NCBI RefSeq assembly: GCF_024623785.1
Contig: NZ_JANKBZ010000004.1
Location: 248,001-312,000 of the forward strand
Direction: 5' to 3'
Length of the DNA stretch: 64,000 nt
Origin: Archangium lipolyticum
GTDB taxonomy: Bacteria > Myxococcota > Myxococcia > Myxococcales > Myxococcaceae
The translations under genes were made by a program, and so were the position numbers. The notes under the pieces are model-generated. The model saw only the letters and a program-made list of their open reading frames with translations, ran no database searches and was not told the origin of the DNA. Position 1 is the stretch's first letter; the number at the start of each line of letters is the position of its first letter. Positions 27,684 through 36,188 of the stretch are shown one piece after another.

Positions 27684-29693
27684 TCATCGCCTCGCCTGAC
27701 GCGCCTGGTGCCGCCGGTAGTCCTCGTGCCAGGCGCCGTTCAGCTTCGCCAGCACCGAGCGCGCGTCCACCTTGCGCTGCTGCTCCAACCGGGACTGCAT
27801 GGAGCTGTCACCCACCAGATACCCATTGGCGTACAACGTCCGCGCCTCGGGACCCACCGAGGCCAGCTCCTCCGGAGTGCCCAGCGCGAAGTTGAATACC
27901 TGGCCGGTGTAGGGCACGCGCTCCACCCCGACCAGCTTCGCGGTGCCGGTGCGCGTCAGCAGGCTCTCGCCCACCTTCAGCTCCCCGGCCTGCACCACCC
28001 CGCGCGCCGCCGTCACCATCGGGTGCGTCTGCGTCACCAGCACCTCACCGCCCCGGTCGTCGCGCAGCTTCACCATGGGCTTGCTCTCACCGCCGCGAGA
28101 CACCGTCGTCACCGTCAGCGCCACGCCCTTGCCGTTGGTCAGCAGCTTGTCGCCCTGCTTCACGTGCTCCACCGCCACCAGCGAGCCATCCGCCTTCGTC
28201 ACCTTCGTGCCCTCGGCGAGGCAGGCATTGCGGAAGTCGAGGTTGAAGATCTCCTTGGTGCTGGTGCGGATGACCCTCTGGCCCGCCGTGGTCATGCCAA
28301 TCTGGAGACAGGTGGCCTTCACCGTGGAGCGCACGACGAGGCGGACGTTCTGCATGTGGTCCAGGCAGTCCGTCCCGAAGTCCGCCAACCCGTCGAAGGG
28401 CAGCACCAGGGTCCTCGGGTAATAGTCATGCCAGGAGTGGGGCTTGAAGGGCAGGCCACCGTTCAACACCTTGGTGCCAATGTCCTTGCCCGCGGTGCAC
28501 CGCCCGCCCCGCTCCAGGAGGAAGACGGACACGTCGCTGTCGCGCTCGTCGATGGTACACAGGTTGGTGGGCAACGTGGTCTGGTGGGTGCCACGCATGG
28601 CGACATAGAGGTGGGTGGGCTCGTAGACACCATTGGCCGGCTCCCAATAGGCGCCCCGCTTGGGCAGCCAGGAGCCATAGGGCGGTTTGGTGGTCTCGTT
28701 ATCCACCGCGGAGATACCCGTGAAGGGCTTGCCGAACGGCAGGAAGGCGCCCGTGGCGGCATCCCTGCGGCCCGTCGTGTAATCACAGTCCAGGTAGCCC
28801 ACGGTGGCACCGCGCTCCAGACAGGTCCGGATGGCATTGTCCGGCTGGAAGGCGCCGATCAGCTCGGTCGGGTGCTCGAAATACATGGTGTTGATGCCCG
28901 GCTCTCCGTGAACGCCCAGCGCCACGATGGACGACTCGGCCACGGTGTAGGACAGGTGCGACTCGCCCGTCGTCTCGTTGAAGGCCAGGGAGAGCGAGTC
29001 CACGACCAGCAACTCGTCCTCGCCGACCTTCAGCTTGAGATCCAAGGGCTGCGTCTCGACGGTGGCGCCCGCGTACTGCTCCTCGGCCCGGGTGTCGAGC
29101 ACGCGGAAGCGGGTGCTCGCGGCATCGGTGGCGAAGGCGGTGACGTCCACGTAGGTGTAGTCGGCGCCGTTGAAGCAGGTGACGAGGCCGGTGGCCTCGA
29201 ACTTCGCCACCTGGGAGTCGGCATCCTGCGCGTCATTGAGCGGCAGCACGTGGCCGCACCACGGGTTCTCCTTCGGCCCGGTGGCCGACGCGGTGAGCCG
29301 GTCCTTCCGGGTCATCGTGTCCGGGATGCCGTCCTTCCTCTCCTTGCGCAGCTTCTCGATGCGGCGGAAGAGGTGCGGCGAGTTGTCCGGGGTGCTGCCA
29401 GCGGCGAGGAGCCGGTTCTTCAAGAAGCGGTACTGGGTGTCATCGGCGAGGTCGATGGACATCCGCCCGCGCTCTCCCGCGAACCCCGCCCCCTGGGCCC
29501 GGGCGGCCTGGTCCCACTTCGCGTAGAGCCGGGCCATGTAGAGCGAGTCCGTCTCGAGGGCCTGCTTGTCCACCTCCCGCAGGGAGGGAGGCACCTTCTG
29601 CTGGCTGCAGCCAGCGCCGAGCATCACCAGGGCCACCAGGGCCAGGACGAGGCGCGAGAGCATCCGGGATGATGCGGTCGAAGACACGTTCAT
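27684..29693 (-). CDS. Hint-domain lipoprotein 1 (tandem paralogue)
   Basis: A 669-residue protein from the ATG at 29693, with lipoprotein signal ending LGAGC. A large mature region of unknown type carries shared landmarks with the neighbour (WCGH..PL, TCFNGADYTYVD, SLALAFNETTG, IRTCLERGA, LDCDY). Near the C-terminus is a Hint (hedgehog/intein) fold: Cys491 in ACLAEGTKV, the TxxH block TQTHPMV (His557), and the closing LYANGYLVGD. About 40 residues follow, ending NGAWHEDYRRHQ. Hint domains cleave or transfer the preceding polypeptide from the Cys; here the classical terminal HN is not evident, so only N-terminal Cys chemistry is expected. No nearby gene is a clear partner. Confidence 0.75.
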   Translation of the reverse strand: MNVSSTASSRMLSRLVLALVALVMLGAGCSQQKVPPSLREVDKQALETDSLYMARLYAKWDQAARAQGAGFAGERGRMSIDLADDTQYRFLKNRLLAAGSTPDNSPHLFRRIEKLRKERKDGIPDTMTRKDRLTASATGPKENPWCGHVLPLNDAQDADSQVAKFEATGLVTCFNGADYTYVDVTAFATDAASTRFRVLDTRAEEQYAGATVETQPLDLKLKVGEDELLVVDSLSLAFNETTGESHLSYTVAESSIVALGVHGEPGINTMYFEHPTELIGAFQPDNAIRTCLERGATVGYLDCDYTTGRRDAATGAFLPFGKPFTGISAVDNETTKPPYGSWLPKRGAYWEPANGVYEPTHLYVAMRGTHQTTLPTNLCTIDERDSDVSVFLLERGGRCTAGKDIGTKVLNGGLPFKPHSWHDYYPRTLVLPFDGLADFGTDCLDHMQNVRLVVRSTVKATCLQIGMTTAGQRVIRTSTKEIFNLDFRNACLAEGTKVTKADGSLVAVEHVKQGDKLLTNGKGVALTVTTVSRGGESKPMVKLRDDRGGEVLVTQTHPMVTAARGVVQAGELKVGESLLTRTGTAKLVGVERVPYTGQVFNFALGTPEELASVGPEARTLYANGYLVGDSSMQSRLEQQRKVDARSVLAKLNGAWHEDYRRHQARQARR

Positions 29694-30011
29694 GGGGTTC
29701 ACCTCAGGGGACGAAAACGACACGCCACTCCTCCCAGGCCGCCGGGAAGAGGAACGCGGGGGCAGGTGCGTGCGGGGTGCTGGCGGAATGAAGGGCCAAC
29801 CACTCACCTGTCCGGTTCGCCCAGCAACGTGGGGATGCCCCGCCGGATGTGAAGACAGGCTGGGAAAAGCTTTTCCCTTCTTGTCCAAACACAGACATCC
29901 CCCAGAATGACCCCGCGAGCAGAAGACAATCACATACGCCTGACGGGGAGGGCACCCGGCCGGGCGAGCGGCTCCCCCTGACCTCCCGTCTGGTGTCTGT
30001 GAAAAGCAGAA
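29694..30011. other. intergenic stretch with 16-bp perfect palindrome
   Basis: No gene is seen here. GGGAAAAGCTTTTCCC (29862-29877) is a perfect 16-bp palindrome, about 170 bp upstream of the Hint lipoprotein 1 start and on an A/T-rich background unusual for this genome, so a regulator site is possible. The promoter of Hint lipoprotein 1 should lie in this stretch. Confidence 0.45.
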
Positions 30012-30040
30012 GGGCCGCTCCGGTACGTCCGGAGCGGCCC
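30012..30040 (-). terminator. intrinsic terminator of Hint lipoprotein 2
   Basis: A perfect 12-bp stem GGGCCGCTCCGG / CCGGAGCGGCCC with a 5-base loop, 45 bp after the stop at 30085; the minus strand continues TTCTGCTTTTC, a partial T-tract. Confidence 0.85.
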
Positions 30041-30084
30041 CTCGATGACTCAGTGGTTCCAGGCAGGCGGCCAGGGCCGCGCGC

Positions 30085-32058
30085 TCATCTCCTCGCGTGC
30101 CCGCGAGCCTGGGACAGCTGGTAGTCCTGGTGCCAGGCGCCGTTCAGCCGCGCCAGCACCGCGCGCGCGTCCACCCGCTTCTGCTTCTCCAACGCCTGCT
30201 GCGACTCGCTGTCGCCCACCAGGAAGCCATTGGCGTACAGCATGTTCGCCCCGCTGCCGGCGCGGGCCAGTTCCTCCGGAGTGCCCAGCGCGAAGTTGTA
30301 GACGCGCCCGTCATAGGGGACGCGCTCCACGGCCACCAGCCTGCTCGCCCCGGTGCGCGTCAGCACGGCCTCGCCCACGCTCAGCTCCCGGGCCTGCACC
30401 AGCCCGCGCGCCACCGTCATCATCGGGTGCGTCTCCGTCACCCGCACCTCGCGCCCCGCTTCGTCGCGCAGCTTCACCAGGGGCTTGCTCTCCCCTCCGC
30501 GGTGCACCGTCGTCACCGTCAACGCCAACCCGTCACCGTTGGCCAGCAGCTTGTCCCCCACCTTCACCCGCTCCACCGGCACCCGCGTGCCGTCCGGCTT
30601 CGACACCTGCGTCCCCTCCGCCATGCACACCCGCGTGTAGTCCACGGGCTTCACCTCCTTCTTCGAGGGGCAGCGGAAGTACTCGGGCTCGCCACCGTAC
30701 GGGTCGGGGCAGTGGCCCTCGGCGTAGACCCACATCTCCAGCCGGACGCCCTGCGCGTTCTCCAGGCAGTTGCCCTTGCCGAAGTCCAGGATGCCGTCGA
30801 AGGGGTAGTTCCCCGGTGAGGTGCTCGGCTTCCAGGGCAGCTCGCCCTTGCCCACCAGGGTGCCGGAGGACGAGCCCGCCTCGCACCACCCGCCGGACTC
30901 CGTCAGCACGGCGACCACCTTGCTGGTCACCTTCTCCACCTGGCACTCCGGCAACACGTGGGGCACGAACTTGCCGCGCATGGGCACCTGGAAGCGCGCC
31001 GGATCGAAGGGCTTCACCGCGGGCTCCCAGAACGCGCTCTTGTCCGGAGTCCACGTCGTCGAACCATCCGGCCTGGTGGAGGCCCGCGTGGCCGCGACGT
31101 CCACCGCGGCGATCCCCACCGCCCCCGAGCCCGGGAACGGCTGCCACTCGCCATCCGGCCGGATGTAGATGGACCCGTAATCACAGTCCAGGGAGCCACT
31201 GATGGCGCCGCGCTCCAGACAGAGGCGGATGGACTTGTCCCACGGGTGCCCCTCGAGCAGCTCCCGCGGGTGCTCGACGACGAGGTCGCCCTCCATCGGC
31301 GTGTTCCCATGGAGCGAGGCGCTCACCGACGTATAGGTGAAGTGATCCTGGCCCGTCTCCTCGTTGAAGGCCAGGGCCAGCGAGTCGACGACCAGCTCCC
31401 TACCGGACTGGCGCGGCAGCGTGACGGAGACGGGCGCCGTCTCCAGCACCTTGCCGGCGTACTCCTCATGAGACTCGGTGGCGAGCAGCTCGAAGGTCGT
31501 CCGCGCCTTGTCCGTGGCGTAGGCCGTGGCGTCCACGTAGCCGTAGTCCGAGCCGTTGAAGCACGAGGCGAGCGCGGTGCCCTGGAAGTGGACCCGCGTC
31601 TCGTCCCCTCCCGCGCCACCGAGCGGAATCATGTGCCCGCACCACGCCTCCCCGGCACCCGTCGCCGCCGCGGCCCGCACCGGGGCCACCGAGGGCCGCG
31701 CGGGCAGACGCACCACGCTGTGGAGCTCCTCCAGGCGGGAGAAGAGCCGCGGAGCGTTCAGGGGGTTCAGCCCCGAGGCCTTCAGCCGGTTCTTCACGAA
31801 GCGGTACTGCGCCTCGTCGACGAGATCGAGGGGCATCTGCTCGTTGGCGCCCCTCTTCACCGACTGCGATTGGAGCGAATGCTGCCACTCCTCATAGAGC
31901 CGGGCCATGGCAAGCGAGTCATTGGCGAGCGCCTGCCTGTCCACCTGCTCGGCGGGCGGTGGCTGTCTTTGCTGCGTACACGCACCGAGCGGGACCAACA
32001 ACAACACGGAGATGAGGCTCGAGGGCAACCATGGACATGTCTTCGTGGGCCTTCTCAT
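30085..32058 (-). CDS. Hint-domain lipoprotein 2 (tandem paralogue)
   Basis: A 657-residue protein. The ATG at 32058 has GGAG about 3 bases upstream and gives a clean lipoprotein signal ending PLGAC; an ATG at 32070 would only add four residues. It is colinear with the downstream paralogue: Q.QPPP..QVDRQALANDSL, AWCGHMIPL, SCFNGSDYGYVD, RLCLERGA, LDCDY. The Hint domain has Cys478 in VCMAEGTQV, His544 in TETHPMM, and the closing LYANGFLVGD, then NGAWHQDYQ. The Hint region is much more similar between the two than the N-terminal region, suggesting duplication followed by divergence of the exported part. Each copy has its own terminator. Confidence 0.75.
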   Translation of the reverse strand: MRRPTKTCPWLPSSLISVLLLVPLGACTQQRQPPPAEQVDRQALANDSLAMARLYEEWQHSLQSQSVKRGANEQMPLDLVDEAQYRFVKNRLKASGLNPLNAPRLFSRLEELHSVVRLPARPSVAPVRAAAATGAGEAWCGHMIPLGGAGGDETRVHFQGTALASCFNGSDYGYVDATAYATDKARTTFELLATESHEEYAGKVLETAPVSVTLPRQSGRELVVDSLALAFNEETGQDHFTYTSVSASLHGNTPMEGDLVVEHPRELLEGHPWDKSIRLCLERGAISGSLDCDYGSIYIRPDGEWQPFPGSGAVGIAAVDVAATRASTRPDGSTTWTPDKSAFWEPAVKPFDPARFQVPMRGKFVPHVLPECQVEKVTSKVVAVLTESGGWCEAGSSSGTLVGKGELPWKPSTSPGNYPFDGILDFGKGNCLENAQGVRLEMWVYAEGHCPDPYGGEPEYFRCPSKKEVKPVDYTRVCMAEGTQVSKPDGTRVPVERVKVGDKLLANGDGLALTVTTVHRGGESKPLVKLRDEAGREVRVTETHPMMTVARGLVQARELSVGEAVLTRTGASRLVAVERVPYDGRVYNFALGTPEELARAGSGANMLYANGFLVGDSESQQALEKQKRVDARAVLARLNGAWHQDYQLSQARGHARR

Positions 32059-32306
32059 GGCTCCATCCATTCAACGCAAGGGGGTAATGGCGCACCTCCC
32101 CTATCCAGGGAGGAGGAGTCCCGGTGACGCGTTCACTCGCATTGGGGTGGCGCAGTGGAGGGTCGGAGTGCACACGCCCCGGCTCACCCCCAACGTGTGT
32201 CCGCCCGGAGCGCCGTGCAGTGGGAACGAGATTGCGTGTAAATCCAAGGACACCCGAGCAGGACCGGCGTCCGCCGTCCGACGCTCAAGGGTGACTTCGG
32301 ATGGAT

Positions 32307-32335
32307 GCGGCCCTCTGGAGACGATGGAGGGCCGC
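32307..32335. terminator. hairpin downstream of the 32378-32989 gene
   Basis: A perfect 9-bp stem GCGGCCCTC / GAGGGCCGC with an 11-base loop, 43 bp past the stop at 32378. It lacks a convincing T-tract on either strand, so termination is only likely. The rest of 32059-32377 contains no gene I can support. Confidence 0.5.
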
Positions 32336-32377
32336 AATCCCTCTCAAGATTCAGGGTCCGAGTGGGAAAACTTTTTC

Positions 32378-32989
32378 CTACTTCTTCTTCACCGACTCCA
32401 ACAGCTTGCGGAAGCCCTTCTCACCGCTGGCGACGGTGCGCTCGGGGCCGGTGAGCTTGAAGAAGACGGGGCCCTGGGGACCCTCGATGATGGCGCCCAT
32501 CAAACGGTAGCCGGGCTTGGGGGTGGAGGGCCCCATCATGGGTCCGCCACCGGTATAGGTGCCCTTCACGTCCACGGTGGTGAGGGGCAGGCCGTTGACG
32601 GTCTCCTTCTTGGTGCGCGCGTCCTTGTCCGTCACCGGGGAGCCATCCGCCTTCTGGAACTGGCCCAGCCAGCGCGCCACGTTGGCGTCCACCGCGCCGC
32701 CCTGGCCGGCACCGAAGTAGAAGATGGCCAGCTCCGCGGCGTCACTGTCTCCCTTGGCGGGAGCGATCTTGTAGGTGGCCACGCGCATCGGCCGCGCGGG
32801 CTGCGCCTCCCAGACGGGAGGAGCCGTCCAGGTGAGCCCGCCCGCCTCCGGAGCACCCTGCGGAGCCGGCGCTCCCTGCTGCGCCTGGGGAGCCGGAGCA
32901 CCCTGGGGGGCCGGCGGGGTCTGCTGCGTCTGGGCCTGGGCAACGCCCACGGCCGCCACCACCATCATCGCACCGAGCAGTCGTTTCAT
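32378..32989 (-). CDS. exported protein with Pro/Gln/Ala-rich linker
   Basis: A 203-residue protein with Sec signal MKRLLGAMMVVAAVGVAQA. Residues 20-50 are a low-complexity Pro-Gln-Ala-Gly linker (repeats of APxPQGAPAP), followed by a globular domain with W53/W60 (LTWTAPPVWEAQPARPMRVATYKI), FYFGAGQGGAVDANVARWLGQF, and FFKLTGPERTVASGEKGFRKLLESV. The layout is a short periplasmic domain on a flexible stalk. I do not recognise the family. It stands alone between the Hint pair and the esterase gene. Confidence 0.7.
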   Translation of the reverse strand: MKRLLGAMMVVAAVGVAQAQTQQTPPAPQGAPAPQAQQGAPAPQGAPEAGGLTWTAPPVWEAQPARPMRVATYKIAPAKGDSDAAELAIFYFGAGQGGAVDANVARWLGQFQKADGSPVTDKDARTKKETVNGLPLTTVDVKGTYTGGGPMMGPSTPKPGYRLMGAIIEGPQGPVFFKLTGPERTVASGEKGFRKLLESVKKK

Positions 32990-33260
32990 GGATTCAACCT
33001 ATACCCCGGAGCGCCCCCCCGCACTGTCCAAATCCACCCAACTCGACGGGTTGCTCCCATGAGCAGGAACCTGTCCCCTCACGTCCCGAGCCCACGTGTC
33101 TTTGTCCGGAAATACACTCCACCCGGCCCGCGCGGCGGGGGATGCACGTCATTGTGCGGAGTCTTACCTTCGGGCCGGATGACTCGACGCGTCACGTTCT
33201 GTCTGCCTTCTGGCCATGCTACGCCCCGCGAGTCGTTCCGCCAGCGAAGAGGTCTCATCC

Positions 33261-36164
33261 ATGAGGAAGCTGTGGGTAGCCGGTGTGCTCGCCCTGGGCG
33301 CTGTCGCGTGTGAGAAAGAGATCCAACCCGCGACGGGCATCTCCGATGTGGTGGTCGCCGAGTTCGATCCGGCCGCCGAGCCCCCCATCGTCCCGACACC
33401 GAACGACGTGGCCATCAACCCGGAGACGGGGCTGGTGGAAGCACCGGTGGACCCGAATGCCTCCGCGGCCCAGCAGGAGTTCACGCGCGACTATCTGAAC
33501 ACGCTCGATGGCTTCCCCACGACGGCCGTGGCCTCCACGCCCATCAGGGACCTGGACCCCGCCACGGTGAAGGCCACCAGCGTGCTGTTCATCGACCTGA
33601 ACCCCGAGGCGGGCCTGCCCATCGTCGAGCCCGCGCTGAGCTATGACGCGGACAGGGGACTGCTCACCGTCTCACCTCCGCGCACGGGCTGGCCCAAGGG
33701 CGGCCACTACGCGGTGGCGCTCATCGGCGGCGCCGACGGGCTGAAGGGCACCGAGGGCAGGCCGCTGGTGGGCTCGCCCACGTGGACGCTGCTGCGTGTC
33801 AACAAGCCGCTCGTCGAGTGCCAGGAGGACGTGCCGCGGACGCCGGACACCTGCCGCTCCGTCACCAACATCATCCCCTCCACCGAGACGGACCCGGCCG
33901 CCCGCCTGAAGGACCAGGCGCGCAAGGCGCTGGGCCTGGAGGCGCTGCGGCTCCGTTACGCGCCGGTGCTCGAGCAATTGGAGAACCGCGGCATCCCCCG
34001 CCAGGACGTGGCCCTCGTGTGGACCTTCACCGTGATGAGCCTGCCGGAGGTGACGTTCGACCCGGAGCACGGCGTCATCCCCTTCCCCAATGATCTGCTG
34101 CGCTCCCAGGACGGCACCCACCTGGACATGCCGGTGCCCCCGGGTGCCTCGGCCCAACAGAAGGCGCTCATCGAGGAGCTGAACAAGCTGGATGGTTTCT
34201 CCACCACCGCGCCCGTCGTGTCCGAGAACAGCGACACGCGGGGAGCCATCGACCTGGGCAGGCTGGATGCCTCGCGGCTCTCCTCGGCCACGCGCTTTCT
34301 CGAGCTCTCCGCCACCGGCGCCACGCCCTGGCCCGACGTGCGGGTGTGCCTGGACTGCGCGAGCAGCAAGAAGGCCGACGGCACCATGGCCAACAATCCC
34401 TCCCAGCTCCAGTTCGTCCCCCGTCTGCCCCTGGAGGAGCGGCGCACCTACGCGGTGGTGCTGACCTCGGGCCTGACGAACGAGCAGGGCAAGCGCGTGG
34501 TGGCTCCGGGCGCCTTCGCCCTGCTGCGCCTGAGCGCGCCGCTGGTGGACGCGAGCGGCAACAGCCTGGTGTCCGGCGTGTCGAATGCCCAGGCCCAGCA
34601 GCTGGAGCCCGGGCGCGCGAAGCTCTCGCGTCTCATGGAGGGGCTGGTGGCCGGCGGCCTCGCGCGCAAGGACATCGCCCTGGCGTGGACCTTCACCACG
34701 CAGAGCACGGTGAGCGGGTTGAGGAAGCTGCACGCGCTGCCCTCGGAGATCGCCACCCACAGTCCCGAGCTGCTCCCCGATGCGCCCACCGCCCTGCGCA
34801 ATGCCAACTCCCGCTACTTCCCCGTCATGGACACACGGGGAATTCCTCGCAATCACATCGAGCAGGTCATCGAGGGGCGGCTCGTGGTGCCCTTCACCCT
34901 CACGGGCTCCAACGGCGTGATGGAGACCGGACGGCGGCGGTACGATCGCATCCCCTTCCTGCTCATCCTCCCCGCCACCGCCGCTCCGCCCGAGGGCTAC
35001 CCGGTGGCCCTCTTCGGGCATGGGCTGACGGGCAACCACCAGCACGTGCTGGGCCTCGCCAACACGCTGGCCGGCACCGGGCACGCGGTCCTCGCCATCG
35101 ACACCGTGAAGCACGGAGACCGCAGCCAGTGTCTGGGCTCCGCGGCCGTGCTCCGCGAGGTGCTCCAGAATCCCGCCGCCACCGATGACTGGGCCTGCGC
35201 CGACCCCGTCAACCAGCGCTGCGACAACGAGCCCGCAAGCCCCACCTTCGGCCGCTGCATCGCCCGGCCCAACAAGCCGCGCCAGGACTGCGCCTTCAGC
35301 AAAGCCGACGCCGACTTCACCTGCTTCGACGCGGGCCAGGGCCGCTGCATGGACGTGGACCCCACGGGGGACAACGACAAGTGCGAGGGCGGTACCTTCC
35401 GCACCCATGGTGACCCCTCCAAGGGCGAGCTGAAGGAGGTCTACATCTCCGGCTGGAACATGCTGGACCCGCAGAACTTCTTCGTCATGCGCGACAACTT
35501 CCGCCACCAGGTCATCGACCTCGCCCAGGTCGTCCGCGTCCTCCGGGGCACCGGTGACGACAGCCTCGACACCCGGTTGGCGGCCCTCGGCGCCTCCGGG
35601 CTGGACGGCACCCGGATCGACTACGTGGGACAGAGCCTCGGCGGGCTCCTCGGTACCCTGTATGGCGCGGCGTCTCCGGACGCGCACCACGTGGTGCTCA
35701 ACGCCCCGGGCGGGCGCCTCACCCAGGTGCTCGACGAGGCCACCGACAAGAACCTCGCGGCGCTGCGCGACAGGCTCTACGCCACGCTCGCCAGCCAGCA
35801 GATGCCGCAAGGCAGCCCGGCGTTCGACACCTACGTGCGCACCGCCCAGTGGATCCTCGACCCGGCCGACCCCGTCAACTCCGCCTGGTACGTGAGCAAC
35901 GGCCCCGGCGTGCCCGCCAACCGCCGCGCCCTGGTGCAGTACATCACCCGGGACCAGGTCATCCCCAACTCCACCACCCAGGCGCTCATCGACGCCGCCA
36001 ACGCACGCGGGGGCTCCTCACGGACCATGAGCGTCTCCAGATTCGACCCCGCCGATACCGAGCTTCCCGGGGAAGCCCGCCATGTCTTCCTGACCAGCGG
36101 CAACCCCACCGTGACGCAGCAAGCACAGTCAGACGTGGTGAAGTTCCTCAACGACATCCCGTAG
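33261..36164 (+). CDS. large lipoprotein with C-terminal alpha/beta-hydrolase (esterase) domain
   Basis: A 967-residue protein from the ATG at 33261 (GAAGAGG upstream), with signal peptide MRKLWVAGVLALGAVAC that looks like a lipoprotein. The N-terminal two thirds carry two repeats of a Pro/Asp-rich module (EFDPAAEPPIVPTPNDVAINPETG and FDPEHGVIPFPNDLLRSQDGT). The C-terminal third is a hydrolase: the oxyanion segment VALFGHGLTGNHQH and the nucleophile YVGQSLGG (about Ser792). A Cys-rich insertion (CADPVNQRCDNEPA..CIARPNKPRQDC) interrupts it. The FadL gene follows at 24 bp, so released fatty acids could be taken up; this pairing is an inference. The likely location is the outer membrane or cell surface. 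Confidence 0.75.
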   Translation: MRKLWVAGVLALGAVACEKEIQPATGISDVVVAEFDPAAEPPIVPTPNDVAINPETGLVEAPVDPNASAAQQEFTRDYLNTLDGFPTTAVASTPIRDLDPATVKATSVLFIDLNPEAGLPIVEPALSYDADRGLLTVSPPRTGWPKGGHYAVALIGGADGLKGTEGRPLVGSPTWTLLRVNKPLVECQEDVPRTPDTCRSVTNIIPSTETDPAARLKDQARKALGLEALRLRYAPVLEQLENRGIPRQDVALVWTFTVMSLPEVTFDPEHGVIPFPNDLLRSQDGTHLDMPVPPGASAQQKALIEELNKLDGFSTTAPVVSENSDTRGAIDLGRLDASRLSSATRFLELSATGATPWPDVRVCLDCASSKKADGTMANNPSQLQFVPRLPLEERRTYAVVLTSGLTNEQGKRVVAPGAFALLRLSAPLVDASGNSLVSGVSNAQAQQLEPGRAKLSRLMEGLVAGGLARKDIALAWTFTTQSTVSGLRKLHALPSEIATHSPELLPDAPTALRNANSRYFPVMDTRGIPRNHIEQVIEGRLVVPFTLTGSNGVMETGRRRYDRIPFLLILPATAAPPEGYPVALFGHGLTGNHQHVLGLANTLAGTGHAVLAIDTVKHGDRSQCLGSAAVLREVLQNPAATDDWACADPVNQRCDNEPASPTFGRCIARPNKPRQDCAFSKADADFTCFDAGQGRCMDVDPTGDNDKCEGGTFRTHGDPSKGELKEVYISGWNMLDPQNFFVMRDNFRHQVIDLAQVVRVLRGTGDDSLDTRLAALGASGLDGTRIDYVGQSLGGLLGTLYGAASPDAHHVVLNAPGGRLTQVLDEATDKNLAALRDRLYATLASQQMPQGSPAFDTYVRTAQWILDPADPVNSAWYVSNGPGVPANRRALVQYITRDQVIPNSTTQALIDAANARGGSSRTMSVSRFDPADTELPGEARHVFLTSGNPTVTQQAQSDVVKFLNDIP

Positions 36165-36188
36165 TCCGCTTCGCGACGAAGGACCCGT

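Noticed and set aside
27708-29672. Long + strand frame opposite Hint lipoprotein 1
   Set aside because: Composition is that of the antisense of the real gene, and the minus strand has a clear signal peptide, domain and terminator.
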